The notes below the pieces were generated by a model that ran no database searches, was not told where the DNA came from, and saw only the letters and a list, made by a program, of their open reading frames with translations. This document shows positions 1-8,071 of a DNA stretch of 64,000 bases, in pieces. The stretch covers positions 868,001 through 932,000 of the forward strand of contig NZ_AP012322.1 of assembly GCF_001025155.1 (NCBI RefSeq), in the 5' to 3' direction. A program made the position numbers and the translations under genes. Position 1 is the stretch's first letter; every line of letters begins with the position of its first letter. This DNA is from Bifidobacterium angulatum DSM 20098 = JCM 7096. GTDB taxonomy: Bacteria; Actinomycetota; Actinomycetes; Actinomycetales; Bifidobacteriaceae.

Positions 1-1236
1 GAGATCATCGGCTGGCTGTACCAGTACTACATTTCGGAACGCAAGAACGAGGTGATGGACGGGTTCAAGAAGAACCACAAAGCCGGAGCCAATGAGATTC
101 CCGCCGCCACCCAGCTGTTCACGCCGGATTGGATCGTGCGCTACCTCGTGCAGAACACCGTGGGCAGGTTGTGGATGCAGTCGCATCCGGATAGCCAGCT
201 GCACAAAAACTGGGATTATTACATCTGGCCTTCAGAGAATGATTCCGTCGGGAACGAGGATATTCTCGCAATCCGGACTCCGGAAGACCTGACCGTATGC
301 GATCCTGCATGCGGTTCCGGCCACATGCTTACCTACGCGTTCGACCTGCTGTATGAGATCTACGAGGAGGAGGGGTATGCGCCGAGCGATATTCCCAGCC
401 TGATTCTCAAACACAACCTGTACGGCATGGAAATCGACGAGCGAGCCGCAAGCCTTGCCGCCTTCGCTCTGACCATGAAGGCACGCTCCCGTTCCCGTAG
501 ATTCTTCAAGAAGCAGGTGGAGCCGAATATTCAGCGCATTGCGCCGATTACGTTCAAGGAAGACGACGTCGCCGAGCTGAATGACCTATACCAGGTGAAT
601 CTGGATTCCATGGTATGGAACACCTATGCGAAGGCGGACGTGTATGGTTCGTTGATTCAGCCGCCGCAGGAGCTTGTTGAATTGGCGGCGTCAGCGCAGA
701 AAAATGCTGATGACATTGGCACGCTGTTCGACCCGCTTCTGCGTGAACATGCGGAGGAGGTTTTCGCTCAAACAAGGTATCTTGCCTGCAAATACGCGGC
801 AGTGGTGGCGAACCCGCCATACATGGGCGCAAAGAACATGAGCGGCGAGCTCAAACAGTTCGTACAGGACCATTATGAGGATGGTAAGGCTGACCTCTTC
901 GCCGTATTCATCATGCGTAACCGGCAATTCCTGCGGCATAACGCGATGTTAGGCATGATTACGATGCAATCGTGGATGTTTCTTTCCTCGTTTGAAGCGT
1001 TAAGAAGGGATATTCTCCAAAAGTGCACTATAACTACTATGGCTCATCTTGGAACAAGAGCATTTGGTAGCATTGGTGGAGAAGTAGTATCCACGACGGC
1101 ATTTGTATTGTTAAATTCGTTTGTCTCCCATTATCTCGGCACGTTCATTCAACTCGTGAATGGCGAATCCGAGAAAGAGAAAGAGCGTATGCTCAGAACT
1201 GCTGCTCTTCAGGAAAGTGGTAATCAAAATGAGTGA
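1..1236 (+). CDS. pglX: BREX PglX, N-terminal methyltransferase half (5' end outside window)
   Basis: Encodes the catalytic part of the BREX adenine-N6 methyltransferase that marks host DNA. The reading frame is open from base 1 and runs through base 1236, so the true start lies upstream. Seen in the frame: the SAM-binding motif DPACGSG at about residue 101 and the catalytic motif NPPY at about residue 271, followed by the PglX-typical stretch MAHLGTRAFGSIGGE. A full-length PglX would continue into the recognition domain; here it stops after QESGNQNE. The missing continuation is found 3.5 kb downstream (4721-6466). The stop overlaps the next gene's start in ATGAGTGA at 1229-1236. G+C drops from about 52% (counted at 841-900) to about 42% (961-1020) near the end. 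Family call is firm; that the truncated product is functional is inference. Confidence 0.92.
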   Translation, partial: EIIGWLYQYYISERKNEVMDGFKKNHKAGANEIPAATQLFTPDWIVRYLVQNTVGRLWMQSHPDSQLHKNWDYYIWPSENDSVGNEDILAIRTPEDLTVCDPACGSGHMLTYAFDLLYEIYEEEGYAPSDIPSLILKHNLYGMEIDERAASLAAFALTMKARSRSRRFFKKQVEPNIQRIAPITFKEDDVAELNDLYQVNLDSMVWNTYAKADVYGSLIQPPQELVELAASAQKNADDIGTLFDPLLREHAEEVFAQTRYLACKYAAVVANPPYMGAKNMSGELKQFVQDHYEDGKADLFAVFIMRNRQFLRHNAMLGMITMQSWMFLSSFEALRRDILQKCTITTMAHLGTRAFGSIGGEVVSTTAFVLLNSFVSHYLGTFIQLVNGESEKEKERMLRTAALQESGNQNE

Positions 1237-2638
1237 TTTTACCCCGGAAAACATCCTTAAGGTCCGTGACGACAGAGAGCCAGTTTGTTTTAAGAGAATA
1301 AATGACCAAGACACAAACAAAAGTGCTGAGTTCGAACTTTATGACGGAACATTCCAGCCAAACTGGTTGCAAAATGTTGCTAACTTCAACACAAGGACAT
1401 TGCGTGAACGTATTGAGCCGTGGCTGACAGCATTATTCCAGTCCGAGCATCTTAGTTTGCTGGCCGGTTCAGGACTCAGCACGGCTGTATCGCTAATGGC
1501 AACGAGTAAAACCGGTGCTGGAATGAATACTGTTAAGTTTCCAAAATTTAATAAAGAAATTAATACTGCTGCATTGTCTAGTGCTAAGGCGGCAGGTAGG
1601 GATGGTGCCAATATTGAAGATCAGATTCGCGTTGCAAATGAATTGATTCGTGGATTAGAAATTCTCAACAGGGGAGAAGAAGCTTCAACTCTGCAAAATA
1701 GGTTGAAGACGGTTTTGATGCATTTTGCGAATTCTGTGCTTGCCGGAGAAACGGCAATTGCTGAGGCCGATCAAAATAAGCGCGAAGAAGCCTTTAATGC
1801 CCTTGTAACTTTCCTAATGAGTTTTGCAAGCAGAACAGGGACAAGAGATCGTGTCAATATTTTTACCACGAACTATGATCGCGTAATTGAGATAGGTGCA
1901 GAACTTGCAGGTATGCATCTGTTGGATCGGTTCGTGGGGAGTATTTCTCCGATTTTCCGTTCTTCACGTTTGAACTTGGACATGCATTATAATCCGCCAG
2001 GAATGCGTGGAGAGCCTCGTTATCTGGAGGGTGTGGCACGGTATACTAAACTTCACGGATCCGTTGATTGGGTTCAGACTGTGGACGGTATACGTCGAAT
2101 TGGAATACCGTTCGGAGCAAAAAGCGTTGAACCATTCTTTGATGTGGCGGGTTTCAGCGAATCGGCGGCATACAAGCTGATGGTTTATCCGAACGCTGCT
2201 AAAGATATTGAAACAGCGGGTTATCCTTATGTCGATTTATTCCGCGACTTTGCTGCTGCTATTTGTCGTCCCAATAGTACTTTGGTGACGTATGGGTACA
2301 GTTTTGGTGATGATCATATCAATAGAGTAATTAAGGATATGTTGACGATTCCCTCAACGCATCTTGTCATTATTTCTTATGATGACCGCTTAGGGAGAAT
2401 AATGAAGACCTTTAAGGAATGGGGCAGGTCTGCGCAAACAAGTTTAATGATAGGACCGGCTTTGGCCGATTTCTCAACGTTGTCTACGTACTATTTGCCT
2501 AAACCGGCTATCGATAAAACGACGTTCCGTATGTCTGAACTTCTGAGGCAACGTATGGGGGGAGCAGATGATTCGAGCAGCCAGAGTGATAAATCAGAGA
2601 AAAAGGCCGTCACGGAGGGGAGGGAAAATAAGCTATGA
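1229..2638 (+). CDS. SIR2-domain protein (probable NADase effector of a SIR2-HerA pair)
   Basis: A protein of 469 residues with SIR2 hallmarks. It shows the nucleotide-loop motif LLAGSGLST at about residues 78-85, TTNYD at about 213-217, KLHGS with the likely catalytic His at about 274-278, and GYSFGDDHIN at about 356-365. SIR2 enzymes of anti-phage systems hydrolyse NAD+ when infection is sensed, and SIR2-HerA pairs are an established case. The start at 1229 is chosen because AGGAAAGTGG precedes it and its ATGAGTGA overlaps the stop of pglX-N. An upstream in-frame start at 1160 would lie deep in pglX. The stop overlaps the herA start (ATGA). G+C is lower than in the flanking BREX genes. NADase activity is inferred from the family. 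Confidence 0.88.
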   Translation: MSDFTPENILKVRDDREPVCFKRINDQDTNKSAEFELYDGTFQPNWLQNVANFNTRTLRERIEPWLTALFQSEHLSLLAGSGLSTAVSLMATSKTGAGMNTVKFPKFNKEINTAALSSAKAAGRDGANIEDQIRVANELIRGLEILNRGEEASTLQNRLKTVLMHFANSVLAGETAIAEADQNKREEAFNALVTFLMSFASRTGTRDRVNIFTTNYDRVIEIGAELAGMHLLDRFVGSISPIFRSSRLNLDMHYNPPGMRGEPRYLEGVARYTKLHGSVDWVQTVDGIRRIGIPFGAKSVEPFFDVAGFSESAAYKLMVYPNAAKDIETAGYPYVDLFRDFAAAICRPNSTLVTYGYSFGDDHINRVIKDMLTIPSTHLVIISYDDRLGRIMKTFKEWGRSAQTSLMIGPALADFSTLSTYYLPKPAIDKTTFRMSELLRQRMGGADDSSSQSDKSEKKAVTEGRENKL

Positions 2639-4734
2639 GTCTTTCGCCCTTGGCATATGCTGACTCATTGAGAGTCGGCACAATCGATTTTGTATCACCT
2701 GATGAGATTCGCGCCCAACTGGATATCGAAGCACCTGATCAAGTGGCACTGAACACGGGTGAACCAAGAACATTTCCCCGTGTCAATGGGTATGTTCTAA
2801 TTCCCTGTGATGGAGGCTACTTAGTAGCTCAAGTCGTATGGATTACCATTGAACGGTCCCAATATCCCAAGAGACAGGGACTAAAAGATTTTGGCTTAAT
2901 CGATTTACCTTATCCTCTTCGTAAGATGAGCTTAACTCCCATGGGTGTGCTGTCTCTGAGTGATGAGATAGCAAAATCTACAACCAGTTATGAGTTTCAT
3001 CGTGGAGTTGAGGGATATCCTACGGTGGGAGATTCTGTTCTCATTCCTACGCAAGCGCAATTGCGGGCGATTGTTGAATCTGGTGAGAACCGGTATGTTC
3101 TGATTGGGCATAGTCCTCTTGCGGCCAATGCCGAGGTAAGGGTGGATCCCAATAGACTATTTGGCCGTCATCTTGCTGTATTGGGTAACACGGGTAGTGG
3201 CAAATCTTGCTCCGTAGCAGGATTGATTCGTTGGTCTCTTGAGGAAGCAAAAAAACAGCGGGAAGATTCGGATAGTAACCTTCCAAATGCGCGATTCATC
3301 ATTTTGGATCCTAATGGTGAATATTCCAATACATTTCATGATATTGGTGGGACTCGAATTTTTGCTGTAGAGGGCGATGAGGTTCGTCAGCAGCTTAAAG
3401 TTCCTTTCTGGTTTTGGAATGCAGAGGAGTGGGCTACTTTTGTCAAAGCGAGTGGCCGTGCTCAAAAGCCGATGCTAGTGCAATCTTTAAGGTCTGTTCG
3501 AGACGGTGCTTTAAAAGAAGATTATGCACCTAGTGCGGGCATGAGGAGTTTTTTGCGTACGCTGGTTAGTAGTATGCAAATCATAAAACGTACAGGAACA
3601 CCGTGGGATAACAACTATGGGCACATTAAAGGGTTTTTGAATAAAATTCAAAATTGGCGGGATAGTCTTGTCGATGATGACTCATTTACTAAAGAGGAGA
3701 AAAAGGCGCTGTCATGTATTCGTGATTATATTGACAGTCTTGTGCAAGCGAGAAACCAAAAATTTGCGCCAGTAGATTTTAAAAGGCAAGAAATCGACGA
3801 GCTGCTTTTGCTATTAAAAAATGCGCATCATTTTTTTGGTGGCAGTGATCAAGATGTTTTGCCATTAAGTGCCGATGTTCCTCGTCCTTTTACTGGCGAC
3901 CAGCTATTGAGAAGCATCGAGGCTACATCCGAAATGATGAATACTTCAGATTATGTTGAAACCATGCTGATGAGAATACGAACGTTGCTTGCAGATAGTA
4001 AGTTAAAAGCAGTTTCTGGTGATGATGTTCAGATTACGCTTGATGACTGGTTGGCTAATTATATTGGTGCTGATCAAGGTGCCAATGGTCCAATTTGTGT
4101 AATCGATCTTTCGCTTGTTCCGGCAGAGATGATACAAATTGTTACTGCTGTTATTGCCCGAATGACGTTAGAGGCACTTCAACGATATCGCAAGTTAAAT
4201 GATGGCAAGGTTCTTCCGACTGTACTGGTTATGGAAGAGGCGCATACGTTCATTAAGCGATATTCACAAGACTCAGATGATCAATCTGCTTCACGTCTTT
4301 GTACTGAAATTTTTGAGAAAATTGCACGTGAAGGGCGAAAATTTGGACTTGGCCTTGTGCTTTCCTCGCAGAGGCCAAGCGAGTTATCTCCGACGGTACT
4401 TTCCCAATGCAACAGTTTTCTGCTTCATCGTATCAGCAACGATAAAGATCAGGAACTAGTTCATCGCCTTGTTCCCGATAACATGCATGGACTTATGAAA
4501 GACCTTCCCGTTCTACCTGCGCGACAGGCCATACTGATGGGCTGGGCTTCTGAGTTGCCAGTGCTTGTGGAGATGAACAAGTTGCCTGAAAATCAGCAGC
4601 CGAAGTCTTCGGATCCCGATTTTTGGGAAGTCTGGACTGGTAAAGAATCAAGGTCTGTGAATTGGAAGGCTGTAGCTGACGATTGGCAGCAAGTAAATAG
4701 TTCTGTTGGAGGAGATGACAGTGGCCATGCCTAA
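2635..4734 (+). CDS. herA: HerA-type DUF87 ATPase, partner of SIR2
   Basis: A 699-residue FtsK/HerA-superfamily ATPase. The N-terminal region of about 130 residues resembles a HAS-barrel-type domain. Walker A is GNTGSGKS at about residues 184-191, Walker B is VLVMEEAH at about 530-537, and SQRPSELSPTVLSQ at about 578 is the usual sensor/arginine-finger stretch. HerA proteins form hexameric rings that translocate DNA; in SIR2-HerA defence the ring assembles with SIR2. The ATG at 2635 overlaps the SIR2 stop by 4 bases and follows GGAGGGGAGGG at 2614-2624. Its 3' end overlaps the start region of pglX-C, so all the genes are probably on one transcript. Composition is AT-rich (38% at 3541-3600). 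Confidence 0.9.
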   Translation: MSLSPLAYADSLRVGTIDFVSPDEIRAQLDIEAPDQVALNTGEPRTFPRVNGYVLIPCDGGYLVAQVVWITIERSQYPKRQGLKDFGLIDLPYPLRKMSLTPMGVLSLSDEIAKSTTSYEFHRGVEGYPTVGDSVLIPTQAQLRAIVESGENRYVLIGHSPLAANAEVRVDPNRLFGRHLAVLGNTGSGKSCSVAGLIRWSLEEAKKQREDSDSNLPNARFIILDPNGEYSNTFHDIGGTRIFAVEGDEVRQQLKVPFWFWNAEEWATFVKASGRAQKPMLVQSLRSVRDGALKEDYAPSAGMRSFLRTLVSSMQIIKRTGTPWDNNYGHIKGFLNKIQNWRDSLVDDDSFTKEEKKALSCIRDYIDSLVQARNQKFAPVDFKRQEIDELLLLLKNAHHFFGGSDQDVLPLSADVPRPFTGDQLLRSIEATSEMMNTSDYVETMLMRIRTLLADSKLKAVSGDDVQITLDDWLANYIGADQGANGPICVIDLSLVPAEMIQIVTAVIARMTLEALQRYRKLNDGKVLPTVLVMEEAHTFIKRYSQDSDDQSASRLCTEIFEKIAREGRKFGLGLVLSSQRPSELSPTVLSQCNSFLLHRISNDKDQELVHRLVPDNMHGLMKDLPVLPARQAILMGWASELPVLVEMNKLPENQQPKSSDPDFWEVWTGKESRSVNWKAVADDWQQVNSSVGGDDSGHA

Positions 4735-6466
4735 TGCTATCTTTCATGTTTCTGCTCAGGAATTCGCACAAATCCCTGGTTCGTCAATTGTCTACTGGCT
4801 CAGCAAACCCATGCTAGATACTTTTGCTAAGAACAAAGCACTCGAGGAAATTGCAGAGCCAAAAGTAGGTCTTCAAACGGGAGATAATGCTCGATTCGTA
4901 CGTGAATGGTGGGAAGTTTCGCAATCCAAATTGAAGCTCACGTCTGATAACGCAAAGGACAGAAAAACTTCGGCTTGCGATAAATGGTTTCCCTATAACA
5001 AAGGTGGCGAATATCGTAAATGGTATGGAAACCAAGATTATGTGATTAATTGGGAAAATGCTGGTCAAGAATTGTATGATTTCAAGCCAAAATCAGTTAT
5101 TAGGAATCCACAGTTCTATTTTCAGTCCTCAGTATCGTGGTCCAATGTGTCTTCTGGGACTCCTTCATTCCGGTATTATCCGGAAGGTTTCATTTTCAGC
5201 CATGTTGGTGATTGTCTTTTCCCTAAAGATGAACTGGATAGAGACAGGCTTATTGCAATTTGCAATGCTTCGGTAACAGGTCAGCTGTTGGCTGCAATGG
5301 CTCCAACTCTGCATTTTGAAGTTGGACAAGTTGCGAAGTTGCCGATTGCCAATCTTCTTCCGGGAAATTGGACTTTAAAAGTTGATAATTTGATTCAGAA
5401 TGCTAAAGATGATTGGAACACTCAAGAAATTTCATGGAATTTCAGTAAGCCGATATTGTTTGATGAGGAACAGACAGACTTTTCATCTGGCGTTATAGAA
5501 GAGCTTGTTAAGAATGTTCGCTCGTATTGGGCAATGATTGCTTCGGAACAACAGCAGCTTGAGATTGATAACAACATAGCTGTGGCGGACGCATATGGCG
5601 TGCGTGATGATGCGCCATGTGACGTGCCGTTGGAACGCGTGTCGTTGAAGCGTAACGTCGCGTTCGCATATCCGAAGGATACTCCGGAAGTGCGCAACGA
5701 GAAATTCGCGCAAGATGTGGTTAAGGAGCTCATTTCGTATGCGGTGGGCTGCATGTTCGGCAGGTATTCGCTCGATAAGCCTGGTTTGATTCTCGCTTCG
5801 CAGGGTGAAACACTTGATGACTACCATGCACAGATTCCGAACCCGTCATTCGGACCGGACGCGGACAATGTCATTCCTGTCACGGAGACGGACTGCTTCG
5901 AAGATGATATCGTGACACGGTTCCGCAGGTTCCTCACCGTGGCGTTCGGCAAGGAGAATCTGGCTGCGAACATCGCCTACATCGAACAGGTGCTGGGTAA
6001 AAGCATTCGCAAGTATTTCGTGAACGACTTCTACAACGACCATGTGAAGATGTATTCGAATCGACCGATCTACTGGCAATACTCTAGTCAAACCAGCAAC
6101 AAGGGAACCTTCAAGGCGCTGGTGTACCTGCACCGGTATACACCGAAAACTACAAACGTGGTACTCAACTATCTGCGCGACTATGCCAACAAAATCTCCG
6201 ACATCGCCGATAGCTTGGAACATTCGGATCGTGCCGCGGACCAGAAGCAGGCCGCCAAACTCCGTAAGGCTGTTCTTGAGTGCAAGGATTATGAGGACCA
6301 GACCCTGTACCCACTAGCTACCCGCAACCTGGAAATGGATCTGGACGACGGCGTGCTGGTGAACTACCTGCGCATGGGCAAAGCCCTTCGCGTCATTCCC
6401 TCCATCGAGCGAAAGCGCAAAGAAGTCTCCACCTGGACTTGGCCCGTCCATCCACTGGAATCGTGA
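4721..6466 (+). CDS. pglX: BREX PglX, C-terminal target-recognition half
   Basis: About 581 residues matching the second half of PglX. It opens with the region that normally follows the methyltransferase domain (FHVSAQEFAQIPGSSIVYWL), then a recognition-type domain (TGDNARFVREWW, FSHVGDCLFP, APTLHFEVGQVAKLP), then the helical C-terminal domain (YAVGCMFGRYSLDKPGLI). It has no SAM or NPPY motif, so alone it cannot methylate and must pair with the product of 1-1236. GGAGGAG at 4708-4714 favours GTG 4721, with ATG 4727 or ATG 4715 as alternatives; the start overlaps the end of herA. The first 850 bases are AT-rich and the rest is at island average. I infer a heteromeric methyltransferase. Confidence 0.88.
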   Translation: MAMPNAIFHVSAQEFAQIPGSSIVYWLSKPMLDTFAKNKALEEIAEPKVGLQTGDNARFVREWWEVSQSKLKLTSDNAKDRKTSACDKWFPYNKGGEYRKWYGNQDYVINWENAGQELYDFKPKSVIRNPQFYFQSSVSWSNVSSGTPSFRYYPEGFIFSHVGDCLFPKDELDRDRLIAICNASVTGQLLAAMAPTLHFEVGQVAKLPIANLLPGNWTLKVDNLIQNAKDDWNTQEISWNFSKPILFDEEQTDFSSGVIEELVKNVRSYWAMIASEQQQLEIDNNIAVADAYGVRDDAPCDVPLERVSLKRNVAFAYPKDTPEVRNEKFAQDVVKELISYAVGCMFGRYSLDKPGLILASQGETLDDYHAQIPNPSFGPDADNVIPVTETDCFEDDIVTRFRRFLTVAFGKENLAANIAYIEQVLGKSIRKYFVNDFYNDHVKMYSNRPIYWQYSSQTSNKGTFKALVYLHRYTPKTTNVVLNYLRDYANKISDIADSLEHSDRAADQKQAAKLRKAVLECKDYEDQTLYPLATRNLEMDLDDGVLVNYLRMGKALRVIPSIERKRKEVSTWTWPVHPLES

Positions 6467-6475
6467 TAAACGCAG

Positions 6476-6509
6476 CGGCATGTCTCGAACAGATGTTCGA
6501 AGCATGCCG
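6476..6509. promoter_or_regulatory. 34-bp inverted repeat inside the BREX operon
   Basis: Arms CGGCATGTCTCGAACA (6476-6491) and TGTTCGAAGCATGCCG (6494-6509) pair with two mismatches around a 2-base centre. It begins 9 bases after the pglX-C stop and lies before the ribosome site AAAGGAGG of the next gene. No T-run follows, so it is a weak candidate for intrinsic termination. It could be an operator for a dimeric regulator, an RNA-processing or stabilising hairpin, or a partial attenuator that lowers expression of pglZ and brxL. Confidence 0.6.
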
Positions 6510-6538
6510 TACTCTGGAGAAAAGGAGGAAAGACGACG

Positions 6539-8071
6539 ATGCCGTATGACTTGAAAACCCTGTTGCGTGGCGAATCCAAGAATGTGGAATACAAGCTCAC
6601 GCCTCCCTCCAGGAGCATCAACTACACCAAAACCGCGGTGGCGTTTGCCAATGGACAAGGCGGATGCTTGGTATTCGGCGTCGAAGACCAAACGCTTCGC
6701 GTGGTTGGCATTGCCGAAGACAAGGTGTTCACGGTAATGGACTCCATTTCGGACGCCATCGTCAATAGCTGCGAGCCACTGATTATTCCCGACATCACCA
6801 TGCATGATGTGAACGGCAAGACGGTTATTGTGGCCGAGATCGCTCCCGGCTTGCAGCGTCCGTACCATATCAAGTCGCTCGGCCAGGAGCAAGGAACATT
6901 CGTTCGCGTAGCTGGCACCACGCGTCAAGCCGATCAGCCCACAATTCGGGAGCTGACCATCGAAGGCAGCAGCCGGAGCTTCGACCAAGTGCAATGCCTT
7001 GGATTGTCCGTAGCGGAAGAAGACGTTGAAGCATTGTGCGCAAGTCTGACGAAAACCGCGAAGGATAATGCCGAAGACCCTGCAAAAGTCAAAACGGTTA
7101 CGGAGAAACAGTTGCTGCAATGGGGTGTGCTGGCGGAACAGGATGGGCAATTGGTGCCCACCAACGCCTATGCGATTCTGACTGGTAATACGGCCGTCCG
7201 GTCCGTGGTACAATGCGGAGTGTTCAAGGGAACCACTAAAGCCGTGTTTGTGGACAGGCGTGAGTTCACGGGCACTCCGCAGGAACTCATCGAAAAGTCC
7301 TACCAGTATGTGTTGCGTAACATCCATATGGGTGCTCGGTTCAAGGGCGTGTACCGGCAGGATGTGTACGAGATTCCGCCGGATGCCATTCGAGAGCTGA
7401 TCGTCAACGCGATAGTGCATCGCAGCTATATCGACCATTCAAGCATTCAGATCGCGATTTACGATAATCGATTGGAGATCACTTCGCCCGGGCGTCTGCC
7501 GATGGGACAGACCATTGAACGTATGAAGCAGGGCTATTCAAAAATTCGCAATGAGGCATTGGCCTCTGCTTTTGAATACATGGGTTATATCGAGCACTGG
7601 GGGAGCGGCATCCTGCGTGTGATGCAGGAGATGCGCGATGCCGGATTGCCGGAACCGGAATTTCTTGGCGGCGATACGGATCTGCGTATCAATATCTATC
7701 GCAATGGCTCAGAGACAGGTATTGTGACGGGATTGCGACGGGATTCGCTTTCTGATGACGGGATTGTGACGGGATTGCGACGGGATTCGCTTTCTGATGA
7801 CGGGATTGTGGAAGGAGCAACTTCAAAAACGAGTGCTGCTCCGAATGCCGCCATTGCAGTGGTTCCATCCCAGAAAGAGCGTATTCTTGATGCGCTGCGT
7901 AGGAATGCGAGCATTTCTATCTCTGACGCCATACGGATACTGGGCGTGCAGGAAAGGCAGGCTCAACGAATATTGAAGAGTCTGGTAGAGGAAGGCAGTG
8001 CAGTGAAAATTGGTGCTGCCCGCGCCACTCGATACGCTGAAGCGAAGAAAAGGACGGAACTGCATGAGTGA
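6539..8071 (+). CDS. AlbA_2/Schlafen-type ATP-binding protein with C-terminal winged helix
   Basis: A 510-residue protein of the 'ATP-dependent DNA helicase RecG-like / AlbA_2' group. The N-terminal AlbA_2 domain is marked by ESKNVEYKL and FANGQGGCLVFGV (residues about 11-55). A GHKL-like ATPase-type domain follows (IRELIVNAIVHRSY, GRLPMG, GSGILRVMQEM; about 285-370). The last 65 residues form a probable winged helix (ERILDALRRN, ISDAIRILGV). Between them sit two identical 14-residue repeats encoded by a 42-bp tandem duplication. Such proteins often accompany BREX loci between pglX and pglZ; the role is unknown but regulation or nucleic-acid sensing is likely. AAAGGAGG at 6521-6528 precedes ATG 6539. 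The stop overlaps the pglZ start as ATGAGTGA. Confidence 0.82.
   Translation: MPYDLKTLLRGESKNVEYKLTPPSRSINYTKTAVAFANGQGGCLVFGVEDQTLRVVGIAEDKVFTVMDSISDAIVNSCEPLIIPDITMHDVNGKTVIVAEIAPGLQRPYHIKSLGQEQGTFVRVAGTTRQADQPTIRELTIEGSSRSFDQVQCLGLSVAEEDVEALCASLTKTAKDNAEDPAKVKTVTEKQLLQWGVLAEQDGQLVPTNAYAILTGNTAVRSVVQCGVFKGTTKAVFVDRREFTGTPQELIEKSYQYVLRNIHMGARFKGVYRQDVYEIPPDAIRELIVNAIVHRSYIDHSSIQIAIYDNRLEITSPGRLPMGQTIERMKQGYSKIRNEALASAFEYMGYIEHWGSGILRVMQEMRDAGLPEPEFLGGDTDLRINIYRNGSETGIVTGLRRDSLSDDGIVTGLRRDSLSDDGIVEGATSKTSAAPNAAIAVVPSQKERILDALRRNASISISDAIRILGVQERQAQRILKSLVEEGSAVKIGAARATRYAEAKKRTELHE
7721..7804 (+). repeat. Two perfect 42-bp tandem repeats in the AlbA_2 gene
   Basis: Unit 1 is 7721-7762 and unit 2 is 7763-7804; they are identical, and a third partial copy begins at 7805. 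Each encodes the 14 residues GIVTGLRRDSLSDD in the linker before the winged helix. The unit is a multiple of three, so gain or loss keeps the frame and only changes linker length. Confidence 0.95.

Larger units (their letters stand above)
950..5580. other. AT-rich block spanning the end of pglX-N, SIR2, HerA and the start of pglX-C
   Basis: Counting G+C in 60-base stretches gives 52% at 841-900, 42% at 961-1020, 38% at 3541-3600, 43% at 5521-5580 and 62% at 5581-5640. The right edge is sharp, near 5580; the left edge is softer, near 950. The edges do not coincide with gene ends but fall inside both pglX halves. The block therefore contains the end of the methyltransferase domain, both inserted genes and the recognition-domain part of pglX. 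I infer transfer or recombination of the whole block; relaxed composition of a diversifying recognition domain is the alternative for its right part. Confidence 0.7.

Noticed and set aside
1..6466. Phase-variable (invertible) pglX
   Set aside because: No recombinase gene or inverted repeats flanking the recognition half were found in the window; the only large palindrome is 3' of pglX.
6314..7438. 374-residue minus-strand open frame over pglX-C and the AlbA_2 gene
   Set aside because: Antisense shadow; the plus strand carries recognised domains and ribosome sites.
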